Below, piece by piece: positions 23,212 through 35,250 of a stretch of 64,000 nucleotides of DNA; position 1 is the stretch's first letter, and each line of letters begins with the position of its first letter. The notes beneath the pieces were generated by a model. The model saw nothing but the letters and a program-made list of their open reading frames with translations. It had not been told where the DNA came from and did no database searches. A program made the position numbers and the translations under genes. The stretch comes from Acephala macrosclerotiorum (Eukaryota; Ascomycota; Leotiomycetes; Helotiales; Mollisiaceae): assembly GCA_014904845.1 (NCBI GenBank), contig MU119206.1, positions 682,001 to 746,000 on the forward strand, in the 5' to 3' direction.

Positions 23212-24371
23212 TTTGGTTGTGGGGGAAAGAGAGTGTATGCTATCTGAAGTCCATGAAATGCAATTGAGGTATCTGCGCAGGACTCAATTGGTAGTTGTCA
23301 GGGATGAAGTCGAGCTTTCAATGTTCTGAGTTGACTGAAACAGAGACGAACATTTTTTGGAGACGCGCAGCTAACGTCATTAGACAGCCCGAGGCTCGAC
23401 TAGACAACCACCAAAGATCAAACCAGTTCTATAGTGTCTGAGATAATATGGCTAAATCTCATCTATTATTCAGACCGTATCCACCATTTTACAACCCACC
23501 ATCAACCATACCATCCACAACCCCAGACTCCTCATCCTACACCCAAAAGCTTACCTAAGTCGTCCTCCAAACCCCAATCCACCAAACTCTCAGCCTCAAA
23601 CTAATATCCCAATCCACAACCCCAACCCCAGCAGCCATCTGTAACTTCATCACAACCTCCATCCACCTCATACCCTCTAATATCGTTCATGGCGGCATCT
23701 CATCCTTTCTCATCGACTCCACGTGCTTTCTAGCTCTCATCCCAACCATATCAGACGGACAATCATCCGCTACTCTTGCCTCTAGTTTTCAGATCCTGAA
23801 TTCTATCCCCGGAGAGGGAAGATTATATGAAGTGATGGGAAAGGTTATGAGGAAGGGGGAAAACATTGTGTTTTGTGAGGGAGAGTGAGCTGCGAAGGGA
23901 AAGTTATTGCAAGTGGGACTTTAACGAAGATGATCGTAAGAGCGAAGGAAAAGATAGTAAGTTATGAGAACGAGCCCCAGTGTGAAAGAGAGGTGTATAA
24001 TACCCCGTGAGAGATAGAAATGAGTAAAACGGTCAGAGGTCTAGATTCCATTATTCATAGTTCTGTCGCCTCTCTGCATGCCAATAATCCCTACAGTATG
24101 CGCCATGACTCGATTCAACCGAATTCAAGAAACGACCTCATCACCACCCACGCATCACCAGCCTGTTTTTCAAGCCGGAAAACAATCCAGACGGATAGAC
24201 TCCAGACCATGTTTATGACCCCTCCATCCCGCATTCTAAAACGCGAACAAAGCAAAAGTATAATATACAAGAAATATCCCCTATACCTCGACGGAGCTGG
24301 TCCGCTACCTCGGGAGCGCCGATTTGGTGTCTGAGGACGTGGGTAAGGGTGCTAAACAGCCTCAGCATCGT
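23212..24371. other. Intergenic, no gene seen
   Basis: Pyrimidine-rich leader of MMM1 and sequence 3' of the GDP-mannose transporter. No supported reading frame. Confidence 0.5.
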
Positions 24372-25713
24372 CTATGAACTTGAGGCATCTCTATTACTTT
24401 GCGAACTGGCGCTCATGACTGGTTGCTGAGTTGGGAGCGACATCTTGCTCATCTGAGTCTGTCTGACCTTTGCCCAAGCGTAAACGATACCGCTGATGAA
24501 GCCGATGATGATGGCTGAAACACTTCCGAATGTGACTGGTGCTGCGAAGAAAACGAGACCAGAAACTGCGATTGGGAGCTTGTTGAGCGCTCCAACCATG
24601 GAGTAGGTCGTCGAGGAGGTAACACGGATGCACCAGGCTGAGCAGTAGGAGATGAAGATCGTCGCGAGACCGGAATAGATCATGCCAAGAATGAGGCTAT
24701 TTCTGGACACCAAGGGGAAATTCTTCTGAACGTTGATAGATGACCAGTCCTCGAAAAGCAGGGAGCAAAGGAAGAGGACAGGGATGGTCAGGAGGTTGTT
24801 GTAGAACATAGCTAGATGAATGTTAGCAAAAACCAAGGGCTTTGGCTTTTCACAACTCACTGTCCCAATCCTTGAAGTTCATCTTCTTGATAACCTTACG
24901 CATAGACAGGACGTATGCTGCAGTACAGAAAACGTTCATTCCCATCCAAGCATAACCAGCATTCAGTGTAGACAAAGCTGCCGCGGCATCAGAACCAACT
25001 GCTGCTGTCTCTCCGTACAAAGCATGCTGAATATCAGCCCAAGCAGCAACCACAGAGCTAAGAACCATAAGTCCAAAGGAGAAGAGAGCAGATGCAGTGA
25101 CGCTGCCTCCGAACCACAGAACCTCTCCGTATGCGATGACAATGATAGTCAAGTTCTTGAAAATTGTGTAGACGGGAACCGATAGGAACTGGAGTGCTTT
25201 GGTACTAGTATAGATCATACCAACGAGGAGAAGGGAGATCGGGAACCCTATCAACGCTATTAGCTTCTGCCACTCCTCTTGGGATATTTGGCTTACATTG
25301 CTTCGCCTTCTTGGTGTCGAACGGTGCGAGGTTCGTGATCAAACCAGCTTGCTTGCAAATCACAATAGCAATAATGCAGACAAGAGACTATACATTGTCA
25401 GTCTGTTTCAAGAGCTGGGGGTCAAGGGTCGTACTTGAATAGCCAAGTAGAAGAAGTTCAAATTCCAGTTTGCGCCAGACACACAGTACTTGTTCGTAAC
25501 TGTCATAGATATTGAAGCTAAGCAGTATGCTAGAATCGAGATAGGAGGGCTGTTCGTGATGTTGGCAAGTGCTAGATGCCCCGACTTCGAAGGGCCAGAA
25601 TTCGATCTGGCCAAGAAGGGATCCCGTTGTGAAGGTGATGACCGTCCATTGAAATTGCGCATTTCAACTTCTGGCATCTTAATAGTATAATCTTCATTCT
25701 TCTTGTCGTCCAT
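24372..25713 (-). CDS. GMT1: Golgi GDP-mannose transporter (VRG4/GMT type)
   Basis: Exchanges cytosolic GDP-mannose for GMP across the Golgi membrane and so feeds glycoprotein and sphingolipid mannosylation, including the SUR1 product encoded 4 kb away. Exons 25713-25435, 25387-25297, 25247-24861 and 24811-24372 give 398 aa. About ten hydrophobic helices are visible. The substrate-recognition motif GALNK is present in [18 protein letters not shown], and the [13 protein letters not shown] segment typical of VRG4 is intact. Both cytosolic tails are hydrophilic and Ser-rich. Its promoter is shared head-to-head with the phosducin-like gene. Confidence 0.93.
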
Positions 25714-26242
25714 GGCTGCTGAGGTTCGAGGAGTCTCTCAAGCCGATTCGTACAAGTTGACGCGTAAGTGTCACAAAAGGGGGACAAGGCTATCTGCCGG
25801 ATTCAAAGTCGCAGACGGTCGTTGAATATAGGGCCGTTATTATCGCAGCATCGGTTGAGCAGCGGGAATGGCAAAGGAGTTCGCTGTGTCGTTCAAGGTC
25901 CAAAGGGGAAGCGTTGGAGGTTTTGACGGGAAACTTATTTGGCCTCTCCCCGAAATCTTAGCTTCCTAATTTTAGAAAGGCAGGGATCAACACGACCGCC
26001 TCCTTGACAACGACTTTCTAGAAGAAATATTTTGATAAATGATACACGGATAAGGAGAGAATCAAAAGATGACTTCTTGTGAAAACAAAACTTCTTCTAT
26101 TATCAAAGTGAAGCATATGGGCAAGTTTACTTGTGGCCTAATACAGACTAGGGTTGACTGCGCGTAAACTGCATCACGAAATTGCTATAGTGCTTTTCAC
26201 GCGTTCTAGCCAACCGCTCGACAAGCATTCACAAATCCCAGG

Positions 26243-26906
26243 ATGGCGAACATTGATTCCCATGTGGCGAGAGTTCTCGATACGGGTAACTCGGATGACG
26301 AAGACGCGCTCATTGCTTCTCTCGAAGATTCTCCCGCTCTCGATGCGTTCAGAGAGCAGAGAATCCAACAGTTGCACTCGGAATTAACGAGAGCGAAGTC
26401 GCAGAAGAACCAAGGATTTGGAAATTATACGGAGATCAGGGAGGAGAAGGCGTTGATGGATTTGACGACTGAGGTCAAATATGCTGTGGTGCATTTTGCG
26501 AAGGACGACTTTGCGAGATGTGGTGTTATGGATGGACACTTGGAGGTATGTGGACCCATGTTGGCGGCATACAGAGCTGACTAGGTGGCAGAGTCTGGCT
26601 CAGAAGCATTTCGATACTCGATTCCTCAAGATGAACGTGGAGAATGCGCCATTCTTGGTCACCAAGTTGAAGGTCCAGGTCTTACCTTGCGTCCTGGCTT
26701 TCGTTGATGGGAAGAGTGTCGACAGGATTGTAGGCTTTGAAGGACTTGGCTATACACCGGATTCTTTCACAACGAAGGACTTGGAGGCTAGGCTATTGAG
26801 CTCTGGGGTTATACAGAGAGCTAAGGCTACAGAGGATGCTGGCGGTGTGAAGTGGGGCGTGAAGAAAGCCAAGAAGGAGGATAGCGACGATGATGATTGG
26901 GATTGA
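26243..26906 (+). CDS. PLP1: Phosducin-like thioredoxin-fold protein (PLP1/TXNDC9 family)
   Basis: Exons 26243-26545 and 26592-26906 give 205 aa. The N-terminal helical part (LHSELTRAKSQKNQGFGNY, IREEKALMDLT) is followed by a thioredoxin-like domain: VVHFAKDDFARCGVMDGHLE, then after the intron SLAQKHFDTRFLKMNVENAPFL and VLPCVLAFVDGK. The redox CxxC is absent, as in the family. The C-terminus is Lys-rich and ends in an acidic DSDDDDWD tail. Relatives act with the CCT chaperonin in tubulin and actin folding. The acceptor at 26591 was chosen because it rebuilds the conserved HLE-SLAQKH junction. Confidence 0.9.
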
Positions 26907-27569
26907 GGACTATATTCGGGAAGCAGAGGGGCAAGGCAATTCAAGAGTATCAAGCGCAGAGCTAAACCAAAGCTCTTTGGGGAAAGTCTGCAAAGTGCAG
27001 CCAATTATCAGACTTGGAAAGGGCCCTACCCCCGATTCAAGGACGGCATTCAAGGTAATCTTCATGGCTCTTCACGAAACTAAGATTACCGACGAGCATA
27101 AAGCTGCCTGTCAACAAAATACAGAGCAAAGAAGCCTAGAAGTTGAGGAGGAAGACCCAATACCAAACATACCTCAGACATTTTAGCAGCACAACTCAAG
27201 TCAGGAGGACAATACAGTCTCTCTGAAATAGACTACTTAATGGAGCAAACTCCATGAATACTTCCTCATTCAAATGTCCCGACATCTGATAATAATCGTG
27301 TGTGCTGCCAGTATCAAACTCCCGAGACTCGAAATTCGGAACCTCATGTGACAAACACCTCCCCCACTTCTAGCCCCCACCTTGTGTCCACCATCATTCC
27401 AATAACCAATAGCTCCTCTCGCTAGTTATTCGTAATAGGCAAAAATCTAAACTCTCACCGCCGTTTCGTTATGTGTCGTATATATTTAAATAGAAACTTT
27501 TTCAGCATCAACAACCAACAATAGCTTCCGTGGTCCAAGTAAGATCATTTAACCAAGTTACCTAAGAAT

Positions 27570-27655
27570 ATATCTAACAGATCAATAGTGGTTAGGATTC
27601 CACCCTTCCATTTCAAGGCAGGTGGAGGTTCGTGTTCGATTCACGGCGGTTGCAC
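27570..27655 (+). tRNA. tRNA-Gly(UCC)-like sequence with possible intron, degraded 5' arm
   Basis: An A box-like TAGTGGTTAGG and a B box-like GTTCGATTC are spaced as in a tRNA gene. Between them lies an anticodon stem CCACC/GGTGG with loop CTTCCA plus about 9 extra bases, which fits an intron after position 37 and anticodon UCC. The T arm (CGTG, TTCGATT, CACG) is good. The 3' acceptor CGGTTGC has no matching 5' strand, so this may be a pseudogene or a tRNA-derived fragment. Confidence 0.4.
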
Positions 27656-28208
27656 ACCATTATATTTTTGAATTTTTTTGACAACTCGGGACAATCAAAA
27701 TGCCGAGAGGCTGTGGCTGTGTCATGACTCGTTGTCGTAACACTGATATGGTTGGCTCCCGTGTGGTGGGGAGTGTGGGAAGGGACGGCAAGTGCTCAGT
27801 TTTACACATCGATACGTAGACAGCATACTAGCTAGAACGTACAAAGCAAAGTTCAAATACAGCAGCTTCTTTAAAAAGCTGTTTTGTGTTAGATTTCGTT
27901 ACTATTTTCTTCTTCTTCTTCAAGGATATTTGTCTTCTTTTTTAGAACATAGTAGGCAATAATAGCGGTGACGTTGAGTGTCCTCGCTTCCCCTTTTCCT
28001 AGCCAGGTTGGGGAACTCTTGCTGCCAAAGGACATAGCACTACGCTTATTGAAATATAACATTTCATAACGGCAAATCAAGTGAAAAGAAATGTGTTAAA
28101 CTCGCAATTACAAATAACGAAGATCAGACTTGAGATGTAAGCTAAATAGGGGAGAGAACAGACTTCAACACCAAGACTACGATCACAAGTACTCAAAACC
28201 AGAGGGAC

Positions 28209-28211
<3 letters not shown>

Positions 28212-28259
<48 letters not shown>
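28212..28259. repeat. (GAT)16 microsatellite
   Basis: Sixteen uninterrupted copies of GAT, in a region with no supported reading frame. Confidence 0.95.
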
Positions 28260-28260
<1 letters not shown>

Positions 28261-29289
28261 GTTATTTACGACCAAAAGCGGATCAACCTCTAGGGCTGCT
28301 GTCCTAGACCTCCCATGGGGTACGGGGTCGTGCTCAGCTTAGGAATTACATACATATAACCCAAGAAAGCATTTCACACTCGAGTGCTTAGCCAAGAGGC
28401 TTGTTAATTGTGCTCTTCCCCTCCGGTCGGGATGATGCGCAAGGCTTTTGTACTTCAAAAAGAGAGGTATTTAGAACCTTTAGAGTCAGAACCCCAGGTG
28501 GCCCGATAGACGTGAGTCGATTCAAAGGTCGCCTAAACAGGTTTGACAATAGCATTCTAAACCCTTTTCTTTAAGAGTTGGCGCGCACAAAGGCCATTAC
28601 CCCCCCGCGCGCAACCGTGAAATCGAGCCCACCGGCCCCCTCCTCCTCCCGCTGCTCCTACTCCCTCTCCTCTCATCACGGTATCCCCCTCTCTTGTGAA
28701 CTTAGACATAGAGTCACCCCCTTATAACCGACAGCCCTCTCCACCCCTCTAAAAACCTATATCTCCGCGCTTAATCCTTCTCCGTGGTGTCTGCCAGTTC
28801 GAGTATTTATATCTTCGTAAGAGTAGGTAGATAGAGACCCAGCTAGGGGAGAGTTGTGTCGTAATAAGGCAATATGCCGATACAGTCGATCAGGTTGTGA
28901 TTCGAATCGTGGTCGTAATCGTAGTAGGACAAGAAGAGGCCACGGTGGCATCTCGAGATCGCGATCGCAGTGGTCAATAAGGGCCCCTTTATGTCGCTCA
29001 AGTCGCGATTCGGTCTCGGCTCTGGGATCTTATTACATAGCTCAATCCAATCTGCAAAGCAGATCAAGCTCTCTAGGAGCTACAGGTTCGTAGGGGACAC
29101 CCGCAGAGTAAAACTCTGCTCCTAACAGGTGCTGAATCGAAGTCCCCCGAGGGACTTTGATGATAGTGGAGAAAAAATGACATTGAACGTGTTCTAAAAT
29201 GGGTATTATTAATATTCTTCAAACATTCATTCTCGCTCGAAAATCAAAATCAGAACAGAACAAACTCCATTCCCCCATCCTATCACACC

Positions 29290-29745
29290 CTAATCCTTCA
29301 AATTCAACTCCTCAACCTCACTATCCGCCTCACTAATCACCTCACTCCCCCTCCTGCCAAGTCCCACCAACCCCGCCCAAACTTTATCCGCATTACTCCC
29401 CCTCCTCTCCGCCTTAACAGCCCCTCTCTTCGTATTATTCCCCGCCCCACCAATCCCATGATACCAATGCTTCGCCGCCACTCTTCGTTGCACTTCATCC
29501 CGCTCCTCCCTCTACCCTACAGTGATCTTTGGTCGAGATGATAGGCAGCGAGTGTTTCCTGCTCCACCGATTGAAGTTGAGAATGTGCTAACTGTTCGTG
29601 GGACGGTGGAAGGGGATGGGGTGGAGGGGAACATGAGGCAGGTTTTGTGGTAGTTGCCTACGCTGCCGATGCCGGATTTAGAGTAGCAGTGGGTGTGGGA
29701 TTGGGTTGTTGAGATGCTAGAGGAGCAAGATGCTCTTGTAGACAT
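29290..29745 (-). CDS. Par32-like (DUF3602) small protein, possible 51 bp intron
   Basis: Two minus-strand frames are co-linear. The first, from 29745, reads SKSGIGSVGNYHK, VPRTVSTFSTSIGGAGN and CLSSRPKITVG. The second contains HWYHGIGGAGNN and a Ser/Glu-rich tail. Repeated GGAGN motifs are the hallmark of the Par32/DUF3602 family, which in yeast acts downstream of TORC1 on ammonium uptake. A single in-frame TAG at about 29518 separates the frames. It lies inside a possible 51 bp GT-AG intron (GTAGGG to GCGAAG) that keeps the frame, so the gene may be intact. Otherwise it carries one nonsense codon. Confidence 0.6.
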
Positions 29746-31069
29746 GATGATAGTTGTTGAGGTTGTTGAGGTTGTTTGAGGTTGGGAGAGATGGGAGGAG
29801 GATAGATTGAGGATAGGATGTGAAGAAGTTGATGCTGTGTAGATGTGAAGAATGTTGTTTGTGGAACCCGTCAGCTAGATTTTATATCTGAAAGAAAGAC
29901 TTGAGGCTCGAGAACGGCGAGAAATAACAAAGGCACGTGGAAATGATCTTCATCAAACTATCTCACTTGAATGCTGATATCGAACGATAACAAGCGGGGA
30001 CCTAAGCACACTTTATGCTCAAACCCCTTCAACACATCATCAAAGAGACCCTCTCGGAGTGCACGAACAATACTCAACCAATACATCCAACTCCATCGTA
30101 AAGTACACACCTCACCGCAAAGGCCCCAGCTCCCCAAAATATGATGTTAAGATATTAATGCTTCAACGCCGCCTCCACATCTATCTCCCAAGTACACTCA
30201 AAGGAGATGCCGGACCTGAAAAGCACACACAATCGGGCCTCCATGCGCCAAGATACCTCTACATGTGTTGTTACCATTAGCCTTCAGCCTCATAGGCGTT
30301 TGTCGCATCCAGATCATCTTCGCGGAGCCGAGCCACCGTACCTGTGGCTTGCGTGGGGTCCAAAACATAGCCACCCATCCGGCAATGAGAGTTCAAGAGC
30401 GTCGCCTCTTAGATTTTGACCAATTGAGATGAAATTTCCGGTACGACCGAAAAGAGGTTTGACTGAGATCTCTCCTTTCCACAAAATATCCGCCAAGTCG
30501 TTGGACAACGGCAATCGGATATTGAGAAGCCAGCAAGGTAAACCTGGGGAGGCGCCGCCTTTGATCAGATAGCTGCTGTCTCGTCGTGGCCTAGATTCAC
30601 GGGATGGGATACCGAAATACATCTATAATGTACCAGTGTATGCGCACATCAAAACGACGGCAAGAGATGCACTAGCATCTCTTGACTCGCGATTGAATAG
30701 CTGAAGTTTTCGTGGAGAACCCGACTTTAGAAGAAGAAGCAGTTTCGTAGCTCGTAAAATTCCATTTAAATTGCACCATTCACAACACGTGTGTTGATCC
30801 TGAGTCAGCGAATGGCGGGGTTGTTTGTGGGTTCGAAATCATGTGCAATGACGAGAGTGGAGGGGTTCTAAGGTTAATTTGGCAGGAGCAAATTGAACGA
30901 ACGAACCATCGTTTCCATCGTTTCGGCCGCCCAAAACCTTACGAAAATCAACGCAGACCACTTCGCCGTCTTTCGATATCTTTCACTAAGACTCTGACAG
31001 TGTATTTGAAGGACGCATTCCTCGAGAAGAAGGACAAGACACAAGATAAGCTGCCAAGAGAAGATCAAG
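29746..31069. other. Intergenic, no gene seen
   Basis: No domain-bearing frame. The last 150 bases are the leader of the acireductone dioxygenase gene. Confidence 0.5.
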
Positions 31070-31766
31070 ATGAAGGCATACTGGTTCGACAACGAAGCTG
31101 TAAGCCCCCCTTCAACTTTAAGACTTTACCTCTTTGACTTCGAACTCCTTATAACTGCTGACCTATCTGCAGGGCGACCAACGCCTGCCCCACGATTCCG
31201 GACGCGTCGTCTCCCCCTCCTACCTCGAGAAACTCGGCGTCCTCTACTACAACATCTCCAACGAAGCCGATGTCGACCAATTAGCAAAGGACCGGAGCTA
31301 CAAGAATAGGGATATGATTACAGTCAGTCCGGAGAAGATGGGAGAGGTTTATGAGGAGAAGGTTAAGATGTTTTTTAATGAGCATTTGCATGAGGATGAG
31401 GAGATTAGGTATATTAGGGATGGGTCGGGTTTCTTTGATGTGAGGAGTGAGGATGATGAGTGGGTGAGGATTTTTTTGGTGAAGGATGATTTGATTGTGA
31501 GGATACCCTGAAGTTGGGAAGGAGAAGTGCTGATTGGATTGCAGATTCTGCCAGCTGGTATCTATCATCGGTTTACGACGGATGACAAGAACGTGAGTAA
31601 GGACAATTGTGTATTGAGGATATTTTCTGACTTGAAGTAGTACATTGTCGCTATGAGATTGTTCAAGGAGGAGCCAAAGTGGACCCCCCTAAACCGCGGT
31701 CCCGAAGTCGATGTCAACCCGTTCCGAAAAGAGTACCTCACGCAACGAACTGCTCTAGCAAGCTGA
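31070..31766 (+). CDS. ADI1: Acireductone dioxygenase (methionine salvage)
   Basis: Oxidises acireductone to the 2-keto acid precursor of methionine, using Fe2+ (or Ni2+ for the off-pathway reaction). Exons 31070-31099, 31173-31496, 31545-31592 and 31641-31766 give 175 aa, normal for the family. The first exon is 30 nt ([10 protein letters not shown]). The cupin metal ligands are visible: [11 protein letters not shown] gives two His and a Glu, and [11 protein letters not shown] gives the third His. The downstream [17 protein letters not shown] segment is typical. Using the donor GTGAGG at 31497 rebuilds [11 protein letters not shown]. Confidence 0.94.
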
Positions 31767-31893
31767 AAGGTTGACTTGGACGATGATGGGGGATACTTGA
31801 TGACTTGGTGGCTGTATGATGGACTACAAAAATACCAAAACGTTACATTCTTCAACTGCTGGAGTGTGTAGGTATTGCAAGTGCTCGCTGCCG

Positions 31894-32872
31894 TCAATCT
31901 TCACATTCCTTCACAGGGTAGCAAACTACTTGATCGGCACTACACCAGCTCCCGCACATATCGTGTGTTGTGAGCGGTCCAAGTTTGTCCCTCTTCAGCC
32001 ACCGGTAGTGAGTAACATACCGAGCGAGATCCAGGAGTAGCTCTTTTGGAAAGCGGTCTGGAAATTTTTCAAAAGTTTCAGCATCTAAGAAGAAGACTGC
32101 TTGGTGGACAGCGAATCTACGAAGATCACTTCTAGAATTAGTGTTATCAAAGACATACAGTATCCAGTGACTGCTAGGTTGATACAATGAGGTGCACTTT
32201 CGAAAGACTTTTGTGTCATGGATCTCCCAGGAACAGTTCTCTCGCCTCTGATGCAAAAGTCGCATTGCGACATTTTGCAATCGAGGTATCATGAGCCTCT
32301 CGGCAAGGACCCAGAGACAAGCCAAATCCATATCTTGATCGTCCATTTCGTTCTGCAGTCTTGTGCGTTTGTTAGGATATTCGATAGGGAAGCTTTCGAA
32401 GGTCGGGGAAGGCTCGATGCCAAGGTCGCGGGTATAGATCCACCTTATGAGGAGCTGGAATATCCTCGGGCTGACATCTGAAAGGTCATAAGTCGAAGTC
32501 TGTCCCTCCAAGAATGGGCCATTGAGTGCCTTTTTCCATACAGGCGAGACTTGACAAGCGAAATCTGCTGGGTGATCAGCAACCTTGATATCAGACATCA
32601 ATGAACTCAGTCTTGTGAATAGTAAAGGTCTTTGCTTTGCTCACTTCTCCAACATGGAAAGTAATTGGCTCGCCCGTTGACCTGTCATCCAACAGTCAGC
32701 CTAGTTCCGAGACAGCAAAAGTCAGAAATAGCAATTTTTTATGACCAACTTACGCGAAGTTCAGCTCACGTCTCATAGCAGTCGATGACGTCCTAATTGG
32801 CTTGTAGGCTTTCTTGTCCTTGATCTTTCTTTGAACCTCATCAAACTCGGAAGAAAAATGAGAGTCTTTCAT
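31894..32872 (-). CDS. BTB/POZ-domain protein, gene model uncertain at the second exon
   Basis: Member of the same family as the 12-17 kb cluster. A long 3' exon encodes DFACQVSPVWKKALNGPF, YDLSDVSPRIFQLLIRW, ACLWVLAERLMIPRLQN, PSSHWILYVFDNTNS and FPKELLLDLARY with no stop. Upstream, an exon from the ATG at 32872 and a second exon (from 32681) encode ITFHVGEV and TFTIHK, the BTB start. After HK no proper donor joins the exons: the base context is ACTGAG where paralogs have a GT. A GTGAGC donor just before the HK segment can splice in frame to the 3' exon but removes the motif. The gene may therefore make a shortened protein or be newly broken. Confidence 0.6.
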
Positions 32873-34170
32873 GTGAGAGTTCTGCTTTTCGCTAATTACT
32901 ACTGTCTAGAAGTATGGCAGAGAATGTTTGAACAGGATATAACATCCAAGGACAGCTTATAGTTCATGCAGGATTCGAATGATATATCCAAGCTTGGACT
33001 TCGAAGGAGTTTTGGATTTTGGAAGATTTCACTTTGAGGGCCTTTCGAGAAAGCTCTCCTCTGCTCTCTAAGGTCCTGTGCAGCCGAAATGATTTAGGAA
33101 TGACTGGTGTGGTTCTTTGTTGGCTTGCTTTTGCGACATCCATGATCTGAATATGCAGGATTTGAAACAGGACATCTTATACAGGCATCATTTCTTCTAG
33201 GCCGAGAAACAAGGGGTCGAGATATTTCTGCTTGCTGCTTTCTTGGCCCTGATCCTTGAGCCCTCCACCGCACATGTTGAAGCTTCCTCCCAGCCAGGAA
33301 GGGACAATCAGTCCGTTAACCTTGGCCCTGCACACCTTCCTTCCAACTTCGGAACTCCCCAAACACCAACATGTAATTTAAATTAAGGAAATTTTCCATC
33401 AATTCCGTGGTCAAGCTGTCATCCCATCAATCATGTTTGACTTCAACACCAACACTAACACGCTCACAGCTACTAACCAACGCCCAACTTCTAAATTTCT
33501 GTTCTCGAGCATTCTTCAGTAACCAAACGTTTCGGTGACAAAATCCATCCATCCATCAGAGAAGACCGTGGTTTCCGTCTTCGCACTGCAAACCCTCATT
33601 CGATTCGTCGAGTAAGTTTTTCATTCTCTAGCACAGCTCCCGACATGGCCGCTTGGTCACCTTGCTTCGAATTTTCGCCTCGCTTGCCAAAATCACCCTT
33701 CCTACTTCGTCCATATTCTTTCAAGGAATCAGAGATATTCTCTATCAAACCAATATTGAGATCTGGGTCCTGGATCGAGGAAAAGAATGCAAGACGATAC
33801 CCAACTTTCAAAGAAACAAGGCGTCGACTGTGAGATGTGTCTTTTAGAGGGTGTTAAGAAGGAAAGTCATTTTGAAATTTGACTTGGATTCACTCATCAA
33901 GACCTTCTAGCTAATCTCAAGTAGTGAAGGTTGCTCTTAGAGGTATGGTTTTTTGGAAAACCCACCTTGGTGGTTTCAGAAGGATAAAGAAGGTATTCTC
34001 CGAAGAGCATCTTGACGAAAGTCATCGCCAGCACTGCTGATCTGTAATCTTGATCCTCGATTTCCACTTGCCTTCTTTCACAAAAAGATAAATCCAGACC
34101 GGATATGGGCTCTGCTTATCCATTGCCTGCTAGAGGGCTAGTCGACGTCTTACCACTTGATTTCTCGTCG
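32873..34170. other. Intergenic, no gene seen
   Basis: Short frames only (for example 33645-33847, no motif). Lies between two divergently oriented BTB copies. Confidence 0.5.
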
Positions 34171-34938
34171 TTGATCGGGCTGGTGACCTTCTACGTCGGA
34201 CAAGGACAGCATGAGTAGCAATTCCTCGTGTCCAAAAGTAAGCAAGAACTTCATGTTTGCCGCATTTCCCACCGCTGACATTGCAAGGCCTCATATGCCA
34301 AGTATCGCCTGTGTTCAGGACATCTTTTACGACCGCTTTCTCCGAAACTCAATTGGATACCTACAAGCTACCGGATGCCGATACTAAGATCTTCGCCCTG
34401 TCAGTGAAATGGTTATCAAGACCTAGCTATTCCGAGCGCACATGCAATCAATGACGCGTTGAAGTAGAGCACTAGCCAGATCGAAGTCTTGCAAAGAGAG
34501 CTCGATGATCAGGACCTCCTCCTAGTGAAGCTATGGATCCTCGCTGACCGCTTCCTCATACGCCATCTCCAAAACATCACCATGAAGTACCTCCATAACC
34601 GACGAGAGTCCTTTTTGACCCGCAGCCTGGATACTTGTAGGTCAAGATCATCAACTCACAAACCTAGCAGTAACTAGATCCCTTACATCTGGGACAACAC
34701 CAGTCCAGAAAGTCGCCTCCGTGAATTTGCAGTGCATCAAGGTGCTTATTACTTCGACGGCACTGATTTCACAGATTGTCCTGAGCGATTTCCTCAGGAA
34801 TGTCTGATTGCAATTGCTTGTGTGCTAGTATTGAGTGCTCATCGCGTGGTTGGAAGTGGGAAGGGGTCAGAGTACACACGGGTTGTGTGGAGGCGATTGC
34901 CTGGGGTTGATGACTACCTCGTCCCGGAGGGTGAATGA
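34171..34938 (+). pseudogene. BTB-family gene with two nonsense codons and a frame break
   Basis: The sequence reads LVTFYVGQGQHE, TAG at 34216-34218, QFLVSK, a GTAAGC intron, then GLICQVSPVFRTSFTTAF, YKLPDADTKIF and SVKWLS. The frame is lost near 34450, and the family sequence resumes as LQRELDDQDLLLVKLWILADRFLI. A second TAG at 34675-34677 sits in the SSNW motif, then PYIWDNTSPESRLREFAV and CPERFPQECLIAIA follow. Both stops are consistent with C-to-T change in CpA context. The second is at the same codon as the stop in the copy at 15822. Confidence 0.78.
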
Positions 34939-35250
34939 ACCCCAAAATTGGGGACTAAATCTTGTTAGGAGGGTAGTAGCTATGCTTAGAATTTGAGCAA
35001 GACATCTAGAATCGAAATTTCGTTCCACTTGGAAGCAATATTGGTGAAAGAAAGGTAGAATAATAAGTCAATGACAGACATTCATACAAGGCGCGATAGG
35101 AGACTTCGTTGCAGACAAGAAAAGGGTAAGTGAAGCCGAATGACACAAACATGTTTCATTTCTCATCGCCACAATACTTGACATCTCATTTCATGAATCT
35201 ATGCATCCAATCTGTCATCAAACGTGGGTATCGTAAAGGCCATCTAACTC

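Larger units (their letters stand above)
26907..29289. other. Long intergenic region
   Basis: 2.4 kb with no supportable protein gene. It contains a tRNA-Gly-like sequence (about 27570-27655), a (GAT)16 microsatellite (28212-28259) and C/T-rich tracts near 28600-28760 that look like a promoter or untranslated region. A short Arg/Ser-rich frame at 28854-29093 is not convincing. Confidence 0.5.
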
